Shown: piece by piece, positions 1 through 8,317 of the stretch | How positions within the stretch are numbered: the first letter of the stretch is position 1 | How the letters are laid out: each line of letters opens with the position of its first letter | Origin: Streptosporangium sp. NBC_01756 | Lineage (GTDB): Bacteria; Actinomycetota; Actinomycetes; Streptosporangiales; Streptosporangiaceae | DNA length: 64,000 nucleotides | Assembly (NCBI RefSeq): GCF_035917975.1 | Contig: NZ_CP109130.1 | Location: 7,874,001-7,938,000, forward strand | Reading direction: 5' to 3' | Translations under genes and position numbers: made by a program | Notes under the pieces: generated by a model | What the model was told of the DNA's origin: nothing | Databases searched by the model: none | What the model saw: only the letters and a program-made list of their open reading frames with translations

Positions 1-297
1 TGCCACGTCGTATGCCACGGAACCTCCAGGACCATCGTCTGTCTGTGCCCGACGGCACGACGATATGCCCTGCCGGCAAGCTCTGCCGGCGCCGCCCTGA
101 TCAGCATCAAGCCGCTCCGCCGACCATGGAAGGACACCCATGGGTTCGCGAAACCCCGCCCATCCGGCGTGACAGCCGGGTCGTCACGCTGACCAGGAAG
201 CGAAATCAACTCTCAGTCGAATGCCTCAGCCGACCACACGAAGGTCGAGGCTAAGCCTGGCCAATTTCGCGGTAGTGAGGTATACGGATATGCAGTA
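1..297. other. No gene recognised at left edge
   Basis: I see no convincing coding region here. The one open frame (12-254) has a composition unlike the neighbouring genes and resembles no family I know. The stretch probably holds the promoter and leader of the LuxR-type gene that starts at 298. No good -35/-10 pair or Shine-Dalgarno stands out. Confidence 0.4.
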
Positions 298-3192
298 ATG
301 AATGGAATCAGCGGATCAAAACCCGAAATATCAGTGTTGGTCGGCCGGGATGACGAGAGGGCCACGATAGTCGGGGCGCTCACCCGATCGGCGGCGCTCG
401 TCCTGGTCGAGGGCGAGGCGGGCATCGGCAAGTCCCGTCTGGTCGACGAGTGCCTGGCCGCCCCCGAGTTACACGACCGCCGCGTGCTGATGGCGGTGTG
501 CCCGCCCCTGCCCGAGCCCTTCCCGCTCGGCGCCGTCGTCGACGGGTTGCGCCCCTTTCACGACCAACTCAGCGGACTCGACCTCAGCCCGCTGGCCGGA
601 GCCCTGAGGCCGCTGTTTCCCGAATGGGGCGACCTGCTGCCACCCGCGCCGGAGACGCTCCCCGATCCACGGGAGACCCGCCACCGGCTCTTCCGGGCGC
701 TGACCGAACTGATCGACGGCCTCGGCGTGGACGTGCTGGTCGTCGAGGACGGGCACTGGGCGGACGCGGCGACGCTCGACTGGCTGCTGACGCTCTGCGC
801 GTCGGGCGGCGGCAGACGCTCGATCATCGTCACCTACCGGCCGCTGGAGGTCAGCGAGAGCCTGTTGCGCCTGACCTCGCGCCTGCCCAGGGAGATGACC
901 CAGGCCCGGCTCACCCTGGAGCCCCTGGACGTGCCGCAGACCTGTGAGTTCGTCGCGTCCATGTTCTCCACCACCGAGGTGTCGCAGACGTTCGCGGCGT
1001 TCCTGCACGAGCACACCGGCGGCATCCCGCTGGCCGTGGAGCAGACCCTCCAGCTGCTGCGCGACCGGCGGGACATCTTCAGGTCGGAGACCGGCTGGCG
1101 GCGCCGGATCATGGGGGAGTTGCAGGTGCCGCCGACGGTGCGCGACTCGGTGCTGGAGCGGGTGGCCAGGCTCCCCCCGGGAACGCGGGCCGTCCTGGAG
1201 GCCGCGGCCGTCCTGGAGGCGCCGGCGGACGAGAGCCTGATCGCCGCCGTGGCCGGGATGGAGGAGCCCGTCGCTCGCGACGGCCTGGAAGCCGCGCTGG
1301 CCTGCGGGCTGATGCGTGAGGCCGGGCGCGGCGCGTTCGCCTTCAGCCACGTGCTGGCCTCACGTGCGGTGCGCGACGCCGTTCCCGCCTCGAAGCGACG
1401 TCTGCTGCACCGCCGCGCGGGCGAATCCCTCCGCGAGGGCGAACACCCTCCCGTCGTACGGCTGTGCCGCCACTTCAGGGAGGCCGGCGACGTCGGCGAG
1501 TGGTGCCGTTACGCCGAGGCCGCCGCCGAACTGGCGCTGGAGTCGGGCGACGACCACACGACCGTCGCCATGCTGCACGACCTGCTGACCACCGCCGACC
1601 ACACGCTGGAGCGGCGAGTACGGCTGACGCGCAAGCTCGGTGAGGCGGCGAAGCTCAGCGCCGAGCCGCTGTCGGAGCTGGGCGAGCGGGTGCGGGCCGC
1701 GCTGGAGCGGGTGCTCGCCGACCCCGCGCTGCCGCCGGACGAACGCGGCGAGCTCAGGTTCCGGCTGGGATGGCTGAAGCTGCATCTGGGCGAGTTCGAG
1801 CACGGCTCGGCCGACATGGAGGCCGCCCTGCCGGATCTGGAGCACCAGCCCACCCTCGCCGCACAGGGCATGCTCTTGCTCGCCGCGCCTCTGACCGGGG
1901 CCTGGCCGGCCGAACGGCACCTGATGTGGGCGCGGCGGGCCGTCGAGCTGTTCCCGCGTGTCCAGGGTCCGGTGGAGCGCCTGGTCTGCCTCAACAACCA
2001 TGCCCTCGCCCTGCTCATGCTGGGCGAGCAGGAGGGCTGGCGGGTGGCGGGGAGCGTCCCGGGCTCGGCCGAGAGCAAGCCGGAGCGTCGGGAGATCGCC
2101 CGAGGGCATCTGATCGTGGCCCAGAACGCCCTCATCTGGGGGCGCTACCGCGAGGCCGCCGAAGGGCTGGCCACGGGGGGTGCCATGGTGAAGGACCTCG
2201 GCTACCACCGGCTCACGGACACCGTACGGATCGGCGAGGCGCGGCTGGCCTGGCACACCGCCGAGTGGAGCGGCCTCGACGGCGTGCTCGAGGACATCGC
2301 CACCTCGGACTCGGCCGACACGGTCTCGCGCCATGAGGCCCGCCTGCTCCAGGGGCAGCTCGAGCTCGCCTCCGGAGCCCGGCAGCAGGCCGAGCGGCGG
2401 CTGCGCGAGGTGCTCGCCCTGAACGCGGTACGCGGGCCGGCGGACCCGTTCGTCTTCCCCAACGCGTCGCTGGCCAGGATCGCCCTGTCCGACGGGGACC
2501 CCACGGGCGCGCTGGAGTTCACCGGCCCGCTCATCGACATGATCGCTCGCAAGGGCGTCTGGTTGTGGGCCACCGACCTCGTCCCCGTCCACCTGGACGC
2601 CCTCGTCGGCGCAGGACGGCTGGCCGACGCCCGGGCCCTCGTCGATTCCTTCGCCGCTGGGCTGGCCCGCCGCGACCTGCCCGGTCCGGCGGCGTCGCTG
2701 GACACCGGCAGGGCGATCGTCGCCCAGGCCGGGGGAGAGGGGTGGGCGGCGGCCCTGTTCGCCGAGGCCGCACGGGCGTGGGCGGCGCTGCCCCGGCCGT
2801 ACGACGAACTGCTGGCCCTGGAGCGGCAGGGACAGTGCCTGCTCGGCGGCGACGACCACGAGCGGGGCCTGGCCGTGCTGTCCGAGGCGCAGCGGCGGCT
2901 GAGGGACCTCGGCGCGCGCTGGGACGCCGACCGGGTGGCCCACCTCCTGCGCGGGCAAGGCGTGCAGGTCGCCCGCCCCTGGCGCGGCGGCCGCAAAGGG
3001 TACGGTGAGCGGCTCTCGCCCCGCGAGGAGGAGATCGTCGACCTGCTGGCCCTCGGCTGGACCAACAAGAAGATCGCCGAAAGCCTGCGGCTGTCACCGA
3101 GGACCGTGGAGCGGCACCTGAGCGCCGCCATGCGCAAGGCCGGCGTCTCCTCCCGCACCGCGCTGGTCATCGCGGCACGACCGGCTTACTGA
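298..3192 (+). CDS. LAL-type LuxR family transcriptional regulator with AAA/NTPase domain
   Basis: This 964-residue protein has the layout of the large ATP-binding LuxR (LAL/MalT-like) regulators. A P-loop GEAGIGKS lies at residues 39-46, directly after the LVGRDDE stretch that commonly opens AAA_16 domains, and a Walker-B-like VLVVEDGHWAD is at about 146-156. A long helical, TPR-like middle follows. A LuxR helix-turn-helix occupies the last ~59 residues (LSPREEEIVDLLALGWTNKK onward, with TVERHL in the recognition helix). Members of this family bind a ligand and ATP and activate nearby genes. It stands directly upstream of a same-strand cassette of secreted protease-like proteins, so it is the natural candidate activator of that cassette (inference). 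The 298 start keeps the whole AAA domain; its ribosome site is weak. Function class is sure; target and ligand are unknown. Confidence 0.92.
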   Translation: MNGISGSKPEISVLVGRDDERATIVGALTRSAALVLVEGEAGIGKSRLVDECLAAPELHDRRVLMAVCPPLPEPFPLGAVVDGLRPFHDQLSGLDLSPLAGALRPLFPEWGDLLPPAPETLPDPRETRHRLFRALTELIDGLGVDVLVVEDGHWADAATLDWLLTLCASGGGRRSIIVTYRPLEVSESLLRLTSRLPREMTQARLTLEPLDVPQTCEFVASMFSTTEVSQTFAAFLHEHTGGIPLAVEQTLQLLRDRRDIFRSETGWRRRIMGELQVPPTVRDSVLERVARLPPGTRAVLEAAAVLEAPADESLIAAVAGMEEPVARDGLEAALACGLMREAGRGAFAFSHVLASRAVRDAVPASKRRLLHRRAGESLREGEHPPVVRLCRHFREAGDVGEWCRYAEAAAELALESGDDHTTVAMLHDLLTTADHTLERRVRLTRKLGEAAKLSAEPLSELGERVRAALERVLADPALPPDERGELRFRLGWLKLHLGEFEHGSADMEAALPDLEHQPTLAAQGMLLLAAPLTGAWPAERHLMWARRAVELFPRVQGPVERLVCLNNHALALLMLGEQEGWRVAGSVPGSAESKPERREIARGHLIVAQNALIWGRYREAAEGLATGGAMVKDLGYHRLTDTVRIGEARLAWHTAEWSGLDGVLEDIATSDSADTVSRHEARLLQGQLELASGARQQAERRLREVLALNAVRGPADPFVFPNASLARIALSDGDPTGALEFTGPLIDMIARKGVWLWATDLVPVHLDALVGAGRLADARALVDSFAAGLARRDLPGPAASLDTGRAIVAQAGGEGWAAALFAEAARAWAALPRPYDELLALERQGQCLLGGDDHERGLAVLSEAQRRLRDLGARWDADRVAHLLRGQGVQVARPWRGGRKGYGERLSPREEEIVDLLALGWTNKKIAESLRLSPRTVERHLSAAMRKAGVSSRTALVIAARPAY

Positions 3193-3223
3193 CTCCGGCA
3201 CCGACACCGACACCGACAGGAAA

Positions 3224-3236
3224 CCGCCGGTGGCGG
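3224..3236 (+). terminator. Weak hairpin after the LuxR gene
   Basis: CCGCC-ggt-GGCGG forms a short 5-bp stem 31 bases after the regulator stop, followed by a small AT-rich patch (cattaatt). It is a poor terminator candidate, but it is the only hairpin between the regulator and the next reading frame. A CACCGA triplet repeat lies just before it. Confidence 0.25.
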
Positions 3237-3286
3237 CATTAATTGGGTGATTTGCCGACTCGCGACGCCGGTCACGCCGGGTGATC

Positions 3287-3457
3287 ATGCTTTCCATGGA
3301 AGACGATCAACACCAACCTGAGCTCGACGGGGAACCGTCCCAGAGCGAGGCGTCCCAGAGCGAGGCGTCCCAGAGCGAGGCGTCCCAGAGCGAGGCGCCC
3401 CAGAGCGAGGCGTCCCAGAGCGAGGCGCCGCCCTCCCCGGAGCACGAACCCCTTTAG
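3287..3457 (+). CDS. Small repeat peptide with SQSEA pentad repeats (hypothetical)
   Basis: An open frame of 56 residues starts with ATG at 3287 (a second ATG in frame is at 3296) and ends at a TAG at 3455-3457. After a short acidic head (MLSMEDDQHQPELDGEP) it reads six tandem pentads, SQSEA or PQSEA, then PPSPEHEPL. All codons of the pentad end in G or C, as expected of real coding sequence here, and the exact 15-bp DNA repeat preserves the frame. The peptide would be highly acidic, soluble and probably disordered, without a signal peptide. There is no clear Shine-Dalgarno, which lowers confidence. It lies between the LuxR regulator and the secreted-protein run. I do not recognise it. The opposite strand is also open over the repeat (LALGR repeats), so which strand is coding needs testing. 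Confidence 0.45.
   Translation: MLSMEDDQHQPELDGEPSQSEASQSEASQSEASQSEAPQSEASQSEAPPSPEHEPL
3337..3427 (+). repeat. 15-bp tandem repeat, about six copies
   Basis: The unit TCCCAGAGCGAGGCG is repeated head to tail about six times with only a T-to-C change at the first base in two copies. The period is a multiple of three, so the repeat keeps frame in both directions and encodes SQSEA/PQSEA pentads on the plus strand. Confidence 0.9.
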
Positions 3458-3510
3458 CCCCCCGCATGTTCCGCATGCCGTGCCGGCACGGGACAGAAAG
3501 CCGAGGATCG

Positions 3511-5937
3511 ATGAAGGCCCAACGATTAGTGACCGGATCGTGCCTGCGTCCGGTTCGCATGAGCGCGCTGGCCATGGCGCTCGCCCTGGTGGCGGGCGCC
3601 GGCATGGCGGGCTCCGCCGCAGCGGCCCCTGCGGCGCCGACCGTACAGGACCCGGCTCCACCGCCGGCCGCCACACAGGATCCGGCCGCCGCGTCACCGA
3701 AGGTGTCGACGTCCACGGTGACGCTGCTGACCGGGGATCGCTTCCAGGTCGACGTGGCCCAGGACGGCACCCAGCAGACGCGCCTGCTTCCGGACGGGAC
3801 CGATGCAGCCGGGGGCACGTTCAGCCAGTTCACCTTCGGCGGCGACACCTACGTCGTGCCCGCCGAGGCGGCGCCCTACTTCGGCAAGACCATCGACCCG
3901 AGGCTGTTCAACGTCGGCTACCTGGTGCGGGCCGAGCTCGACGATGCGCACACCAAGAGCCTGCCGGTCAAGGTGAAGGCCACGGCGGCGAAGGCCGACG
4001 CGCTGCCTGCCACCAGCCTCACCAAGACCACCGGCGGCACCTCCACCGCCAAGGTGACCAAGAAGAACGCCCGCGATATGGGCAGGCTGCTGGCCGAGCG
4101 GTGGCGTGACGCGGGCACCTCCGCGGCCGCCGGGATGCTGCCCGGCGTCGAACGCATCGACCTCGCGGTGCCCAAGGGCGCGCCCGAGCCGCCGCCGTCA
4201 CCGACCTCGGCTCAGCCGGCCCTCGCCCAGCAGGCCGGCAAGCAGACGAAGTACCGCGCGCTGACCATCGATTCCATCGGCCAAGACGGCAAACCCGGCG
4301 TGATGATCGGCTTCGCGCACAACGTGGACGACGGAAGGCTGGCGAGCTTCGGGCTGGCCTACCCGGGCGAGGGCAAGAAGTCGTTCATGGTGCCGGAGGG
4401 CACCTACAGCTTCGAGGTCAGCGTCTTCACCGGCCCCGGCAGCGACCTGAGCACCAAGGCGGCCCTGGTGGTCAAGCCCGAGGTGCGGGTCACCTCCGAC
4501 ATGACGATCACTCTGGACGCCCGGACCGCCGTGCCGTACCAGGCGAACCTGGCCGCGCCCCCGCGCCCGGACATGCCGCGCCTCGACGCGCTGTCCTTCG
4601 TACGCACCAGCGCCGCAGGGGACACGACCGGCGTGTCCCCGTCGGGCCTGGTGTTCGGGATCCTCATGAGGGTCGTATCCTTCGCGCCGAACGGGAACCC
4701 GACCCTGTTCGCGACCCCGACGCAGCCGGTCACCAAGGGGCGTCTCGACTTCATGGCGATGACGACACTGGCCGAAGGGGCGACGGGCGGCCCGGAGATG
4801 GGTTCCACCTACGAACTGCTCTTCCCGTACGGCGGCGCGGTCCCCGCGTCGATGACCCACACCATCAAGGCGTCGGACCTGACCACGGTGCATTCGGCGC
4901 TGTACGACTCGCCGTCCGACGATCCCTCGCCCGGCCCGCTCAACAAGCTCACCTACGCCTTCCTGCCGTGGGGCTGGACCGACTTCGGCTTCGGCGCCGA
5001 GCCGGGCCCCGGCGAGCGGACCGACTACCTCTACAGCAGCCGGCCCGAGCAGGTGGTCTGGCAGAGCGCCATGGGGCCCGACCGGGGCGAGCGAATCCAC
5101 GGGCCGCGCCGCAGGCTCCAGCCGGGGCAGGTGATCCGAGAAGACTGGAACCGCGGTCCGGACGCGCCGTCGGTCGCCGCCGCCTACGTCTCCCGCCCGC
5201 AGCGCAGTGTCAGCGGCGACCCCGACTCGTCGGTGCCCGACCCGTTCCTGCAGGTGTGCACGGCCTGCCGGCAGGGCAACCTGCTCCTGGCCTACCTGCA
5301 GCCGTACAGCGACTCCGACCCGCTGCACTACGCCTACGGCGGATTCGAGTCCTCGGCGGTGGAGTTCTACCGCGACGGCAAGCTGGCTTACACCGGGCGG
5401 GACTTCTTCCCGGCCCCGGCGGTGCTGCCGTTGCTGCCGCGCCCGGCGGAGTACCGGCTGAACTGGACCTCGAGCCCCCTGGGCAGAGCGGACGCGCCGA
5501 GTTCCACAGACTGGACGTTCCGTTCAGGACCAGGGGACGCCGCGGCGGCGCTGCCCGGAAAGATCCAGTGCGCGGACGCCACGCTCGGCTGCTCGTTCCT
5601 GCCGCTGCTGTTCGTCCACTACGACCTGGCGCTGGACTTCGAGTCCAGGGTGCAGCCAGGGCGGGCCTTCGAGGTGGCCTTCAAGGTCTCCCGCCAGGAG
5701 TCCCAGCCGGCGCCGAGCGGGGTGCGGGCCACGGTCGAGCTGTCCTACGACGACGGCGAGACCTGGTCACAGCCGCAGGACGCCCCCGCGAAGGCGGGCG
5801 GCATGTTCGCGGCGTCCGTCACGCACCCGGACTACACCGACGCCGGGCGGTGGGTGTCGCTGCGGGTCCAAGCCCGTGACGCAGACGGCAACACCGTCAC
5901 GCAGACCAACATCCACGCCTACCGGCTCGCCGGCTGA
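3511..5937 (+). CDS. Secreted subtilase-like protein lacking the catalytic domain
   Basis: This 808-residue protein (from the ATG at 3511, preceded by GAGG) has a signal peptide with an Ala-rich cleavage region near residues 30-40. It then has the prosequence typical of large actinobacterial S8 peptidases: STVTLLTGDRFQVDV, DPRLFNVGYLV and DDAHTKSLP. Those enzymes would continue into the Asp-His-Ser catalytic domain. Here the sequence passes through a Pro-rich linker (about 230-250) straight into the region that usually follows the catalytic core (KYRALTIDSIGQDGKPG, VPEGTYSF, DMTITLDARTA) and ends in a beta-sandwich tail (LRVQARDADGNTV). No DTG, HGTH or GTSMA motif is present, so it should not be a protease. 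It may be a binding, chaperone or adhesive shell. The next gene starts 14 bases downstream, which suggests an operon. The 3466 start would add 15 residues before the signal peptide and is less likely. Confidence 0.8.
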   Translation: MKAQRLVTGSCLRPVRMSALAMALALVAGAGMAGSAAAAPAAPTVQDPAPPPAATQDPAAASPKVSTSTVTLLTGDRFQVDVAQDGTQQTRLLPDGTDAAGGTFSQFTFGGDTYVVPAEAAPYFGKTIDPRLFNVGYLVRAELDDAHTKSLPVKVKATAAKADALPATSLTKTTGGTSTAKVTKKNARDMGRLLAERWRDAGTSAAAGMLPGVERIDLAVPKGAPEPPPSPTSAQPALAQQAGKQTKYRALTIDSIGQDGKPGVMIGFAHNVDDGRLASFGLAYPGEGKKSFMVPEGTYSFEVSVFTGPGSDLSTKAALVVKPEVRVTSDMTITLDARTAVPYQANLAAPPRPDMPRLDALSFVRTSAAGDTTGVSPSGLVFGILMRVVSFAPNGNPTLFATPTQPVTKGRLDFMAMTTLAEGATGGPEMGSTYELLFPYGGAVPASMTHTIKASDLTTVHSALYDSPSDDPSPGPLNKLTYAFLPWGWTDFGFGAEPGPGERTDYLYSSRPEQVVWQSAMGPDRGERIHGPRRRLQPGQVIREDWNRGPDAPSVAAAYVSRPQRSVSGDPDSSVPDPFLQVCTACRQGNLLLAYLQPYSDSDPLHYAYGGFESSAVEFYRDGKLAYTGRDFFPAPAVLPLLPRPAEYRLNWTSSPLGRADAPSSTDWTFRSGPGDAAAALPGKIQCADATLGCSFLPLLFVHYDLALDFESRVQPGRAFEVAFKVSRQESQPAPSGVRATVELSYDDGETWSQPQDAPAKAGGMFAASVTHPDYTDAGRWVSLRVQARDADGNTVTQTNIHAYRLAG

Positions 5938-5951
5938 CCGGGAGACGCGAC

Positions 5952-7091
5952 ATGCGAACCACACTGACCACCCTGGCCGGCGTCGCCGTGATCACGCTGC
6001 TGACAGCGTTCGCCCCGGCGGCGTCGGCTACGCCCCCGGCCGGACCGCCGGCCACCGCCGCCTGCCTCGGCGGAGCCCCGGCCTGTCTGAAGGTGGCCGC
6101 CGACGCCCCCTCCGGCATGCTGACCGCCAAGGATCTCCAGGAGGCCTACCGGCTGCCGAGCGGCCGTCTCGGCGGCGGCCAGACCGTCGCCGTCGTCGTG
6201 CCGTACGGCCACACCACCGCGGAAGCGGACCTGGCCGTCTATCGGGAGGACAACGGCCTGCCCCCCTGCGACAAGGACTTTCCCTGCTTCAGGGGGATCG
6301 ACCAGCGCGGCAGCGACACCACGCCGCCCTCCTCCCCGAACTGGGGCGTGCACGCCGCCGTCGGCCTGGACCTGGCCTCGGCCGCCTGCCCCAACTGCAA
6401 ACTGCTGCTGGTCCAGGCCGACGACGAGACCTTCGACAACATGGCGGCCGCCGTCGACCAGGCCGCCGCCCAGGGCGCGAACGCCGTCGCCGTCATGTGG
6501 GGGGTCCCGGAATACGAGGGGCAGGCCGCCCAGGCGGCCCACTTCGCCCACCCCAAGGTGGCGATCACCGCGCCGTCCGGCGCCGGCTTCAACACCACCG
6601 GCCGGCAGCTCCTGCCCGCGGCATACGCGAACGTGGTCGCGGTGGGCGGCACCGAACTGTACCGGGACCCGTCCACCACCCGAGGCTGGAACGAGTCCGC
6701 CTGGATGAGCACCGGTTCGGGCTGCTCCCTGTATGAGCTCCGCCCCTCCTGGCAGCGGCAGGGCGCCTGCGGAAGCCGGCGCACGGTAGCCGACGTGTCC
6801 GCCGTCGCCTCCGACAAGACCCCGATCCGGATCTACAGCGGTGCCACCAGCGGCTGGGGCGGCGTCTCCGGCGTCCCTGTGGCGGCGGCGTTCATCGCGG
6901 GCGTCCACGGCCTGGCCGGTACCGACTCCGCCACCCCGGCCGCCAAACGGCTCTACTCCGGCTCCCGGTACCTGTTCGACATCACCGCCGGCGCCAACGG
7001 CGCCTGCAACGGCAGCAACCTGTGCGCCGCCGTCCGCGGCTACGACGGGCCCACCGGTGTGGGCACCCCCAACGGCGCCGGCGCCTTCTAG
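5952..7091 (+). CDS. Secreted sedolisin-like (S53) protein with catalytic residues replaced
   Basis: This 379-residue protein has a signal peptide (AFAPAASA) and the full fold signature of actinobacterial S53 peptidases: DLQEAYRLPSG, GGGQTVAVV, DLASAACPNCKLLLVQAD, VVAVGGTELYRD, RRTVADVSAV and a C-terminal GPTGVGTPNGAGAF. By eye, the active-site motifs are gone. The family Glu-x-x-x-Asp (as in EISLD) reads AVGLD, the oxyanion Asp motif (TGDDG) reads SGAGF, and the GGTSxSAP serine motif reads SGVPVAAAF, with Pro where the nucleophile aligns. It is therefore predicted to be an inactive homologue, perhaps a peptide-binding protein. An alternative placement would keep one Ser (GGVSG). It sits between the catalytic-less subtilase and the propeller gene with 9- to 14-base gaps. 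Confidence 0.82.
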   Translation: MRTTLTTLAGVAVITLLTAFAPAASATPPAGPPATAACLGGAPACLKVAADAPSGMLTAKDLQEAYRLPSGRLGGGQTVAVVVPYGHTTAEADLAVYREDNGLPPCDKDFPCFRGIDQRGSDTTPPSSPNWGVHAAVGLDLASAACPNCKLLLVQADDETFDNMAAAVDQAAAQGANAVAVMWGVPEYEGQAAQAAHFAHPKVAITAPSGAGFNTTGRQLLPAAYANVVAVGGTELYRDPSTTRGWNESAWMSTGSGCSLYELRPSWQRQGACGSRRTVADVSAVASDKTPIRIYSGATSGWGGVSGVPVAAAFIAGVHGLAGTDSATPAAKRLYSGSRYLFDITAGANGACNGSNLCAAVRGYDGPTGVGTPNGAGAF

Positions 7092-7100
7092 GAGACCCCC

Positions 7101-8315
7101 ATGACAACGACAGCCCGCCAACGGGTACGGCGGACGGCCGCCACCGCCTCCGCCACCGTCCTGCTCGCCACGTTACTGAGCGTCACCACCGGCACCCCGG
7201 CCGGTGCCGGATCGGTCTGCACCCCGGCCTGGAGCCTCATGCCCGCCTCCGCCATCGTCCCTGACAGGGACACCGAGGTGGTCGGCGTCAACGCGTTGTC
7301 CGCCACCGACGTCCGCTTCACCGAGAACCACTCCAACGCCGGCACCCAGACCCTGACCTGGAACGGCAGGAAGCTCACGGAGAACGGCCCGCAGATCCCT
7401 CAGCCGCCATGGACCCGGTCGAGCTTCCAGGCGGACAGGGGGTCGTTCGACTCGGCCAAGAGCGGCTGGGTCAAGACCAGCCTGCTCCCCGGCTACTCGC
7501 CGAGCACGCTGGCCCGATGGGACGGCAGCCGGTGGACGCTGGTGCCTGGAGCGGTCTCCCCGACGCCGGAAAAGGGCGCGGCCACGGTTCACGGCATCGC
7601 CTCGCTGGCCCCGAACCTCGCCTGGGCGGTGGGCGATACCTCCGACGGCGGCGCGCTGATCGAGCGCTGGGACGGCACCGAATGGACCGTCGTCGGACAC
7701 CCCGCCGCCGACCGCCCGCGCGACACGCTGATCGCCGTGCGAGCGTTGTCGGCGACCGACATCTGGGCGTCGGGCACCCACCGCGACCCCGACACTGGCC
7801 GCTACCAGCCGATGATCCTGCACTACGACGGCACCACCTGGACCGAGACCGCCCTGCCCGGCATCGAGTCGGGCGGTAGCCTGCAGTCGATCACCGCGAC
7901 CGGGCCCGACGACATCTGGGCCGGCGGCTGGAAGGGCACGGAGACCCAACCGGAGCCGCTGCTCCTGCACTGGGACGGACAGAGCTGGACCGAGGCCCCC
8001 GCCCCCGCGAACACGCCGGGGGGAAGCCAGTTCCACCGCCTGTACGCCCCCGCCCCCGGTGATCTGTGGGCCATCACGCTCGGCGCCGATCCGTCCTTCC
8101 GGGTGATGCACTGGACCGGCGGCTCCTGGCAGCGGGTCAAGCCCCAGGGTGCCGTGCCGGACACCTACGAGTTCTACTTCCACGACATCGCAGGCACCGG
8201 CCCGAACGACGTGTGGGTGGTGGGCGCCTCCACTTTCACCGAGCCCTCGGATTTCGGCTATCCGCGCGTGCGGACCCGACGGCTGATCGCCCACCTGAGC
8301 TGCGGGGGTAAGTGA
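7101..8315 (+). CDS. Secreted beta-propeller-like protein with WDG repeats
   Basis: This is a 404-residue exported protein with a signal peptide ending near residue 36 (TTGTPAGA). The mature part has five or six repeats of about 45-60 residues. Each carries a strand pattern such as ARWDGSRWTLVPG, ERWDGTEWTVVGH, LHYDGTTWTETALP, LHWDGQSWTEAPAP and MHWTGGSWQRVKP, with DIWASG/DDIWAGG/DLWAI/DVWVVG between them. This is the style of bacterial Kelch-like or sialidase-like propellers, which act as binding scaffolds. No catalytic motif is seen. Its stop overlaps the vicinity of the next start, indicating coupling with the downstream protease. Function is unknown; substrate or partner binding for the cassette is my inference. 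Confidence 0.75.
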   Translation: MTTTARQRVRRTAATASATVLLATLLSVTTGTPAGAGSVCTPAWSLMPASAIVPDRDTEVVGVNALSATDVRFTENHSNAGTQTLTWNGRKLTENGPQIPQPPWTRSSFQADRGSFDSAKSGWVKTSLLPGYSPSTLARWDGSRWTLVPGAVSPTPEKGAATVHGIASLAPNLAWAVGDTSDGGALIERWDGTEWTVVGHPAADRPRDTLIAVRALSATDIWASGTHRDPDTGRYQPMILHYDGTTWTETALPGIESGGSLQSITATGPDDIWAGGWKGTETQPEPLLLHWDGQSWTEAPAPANTPGGSQFHRLYAPAPGDLWAITLGADPSFRVMHWTGGSWQRVKPQGAVPDTYEFYFHDIAGTGPNDVWVVGASTFTEPSDFGYPRVRTRRLIAHLSCGGK

Positions 8316-8317
8316 CG

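Noticed and set aside
1360-2958. Minus-strand 532-codon frame inside the LuxR gene
   Set aside because: Low-complexity translation (Arg/Gly/Gln/Pro-rich), no family resemblance; the plus strand encodes a recognised regulator.
3272-3697. Minus-strand frame with LALGR repeats
   Set aside because: The same 15-bp repeat gives open frames on both strands; the minus frame continues into the signal peptide region of the plus-strand secreted protein, so I prefer the plus-strand reading, without certainty.
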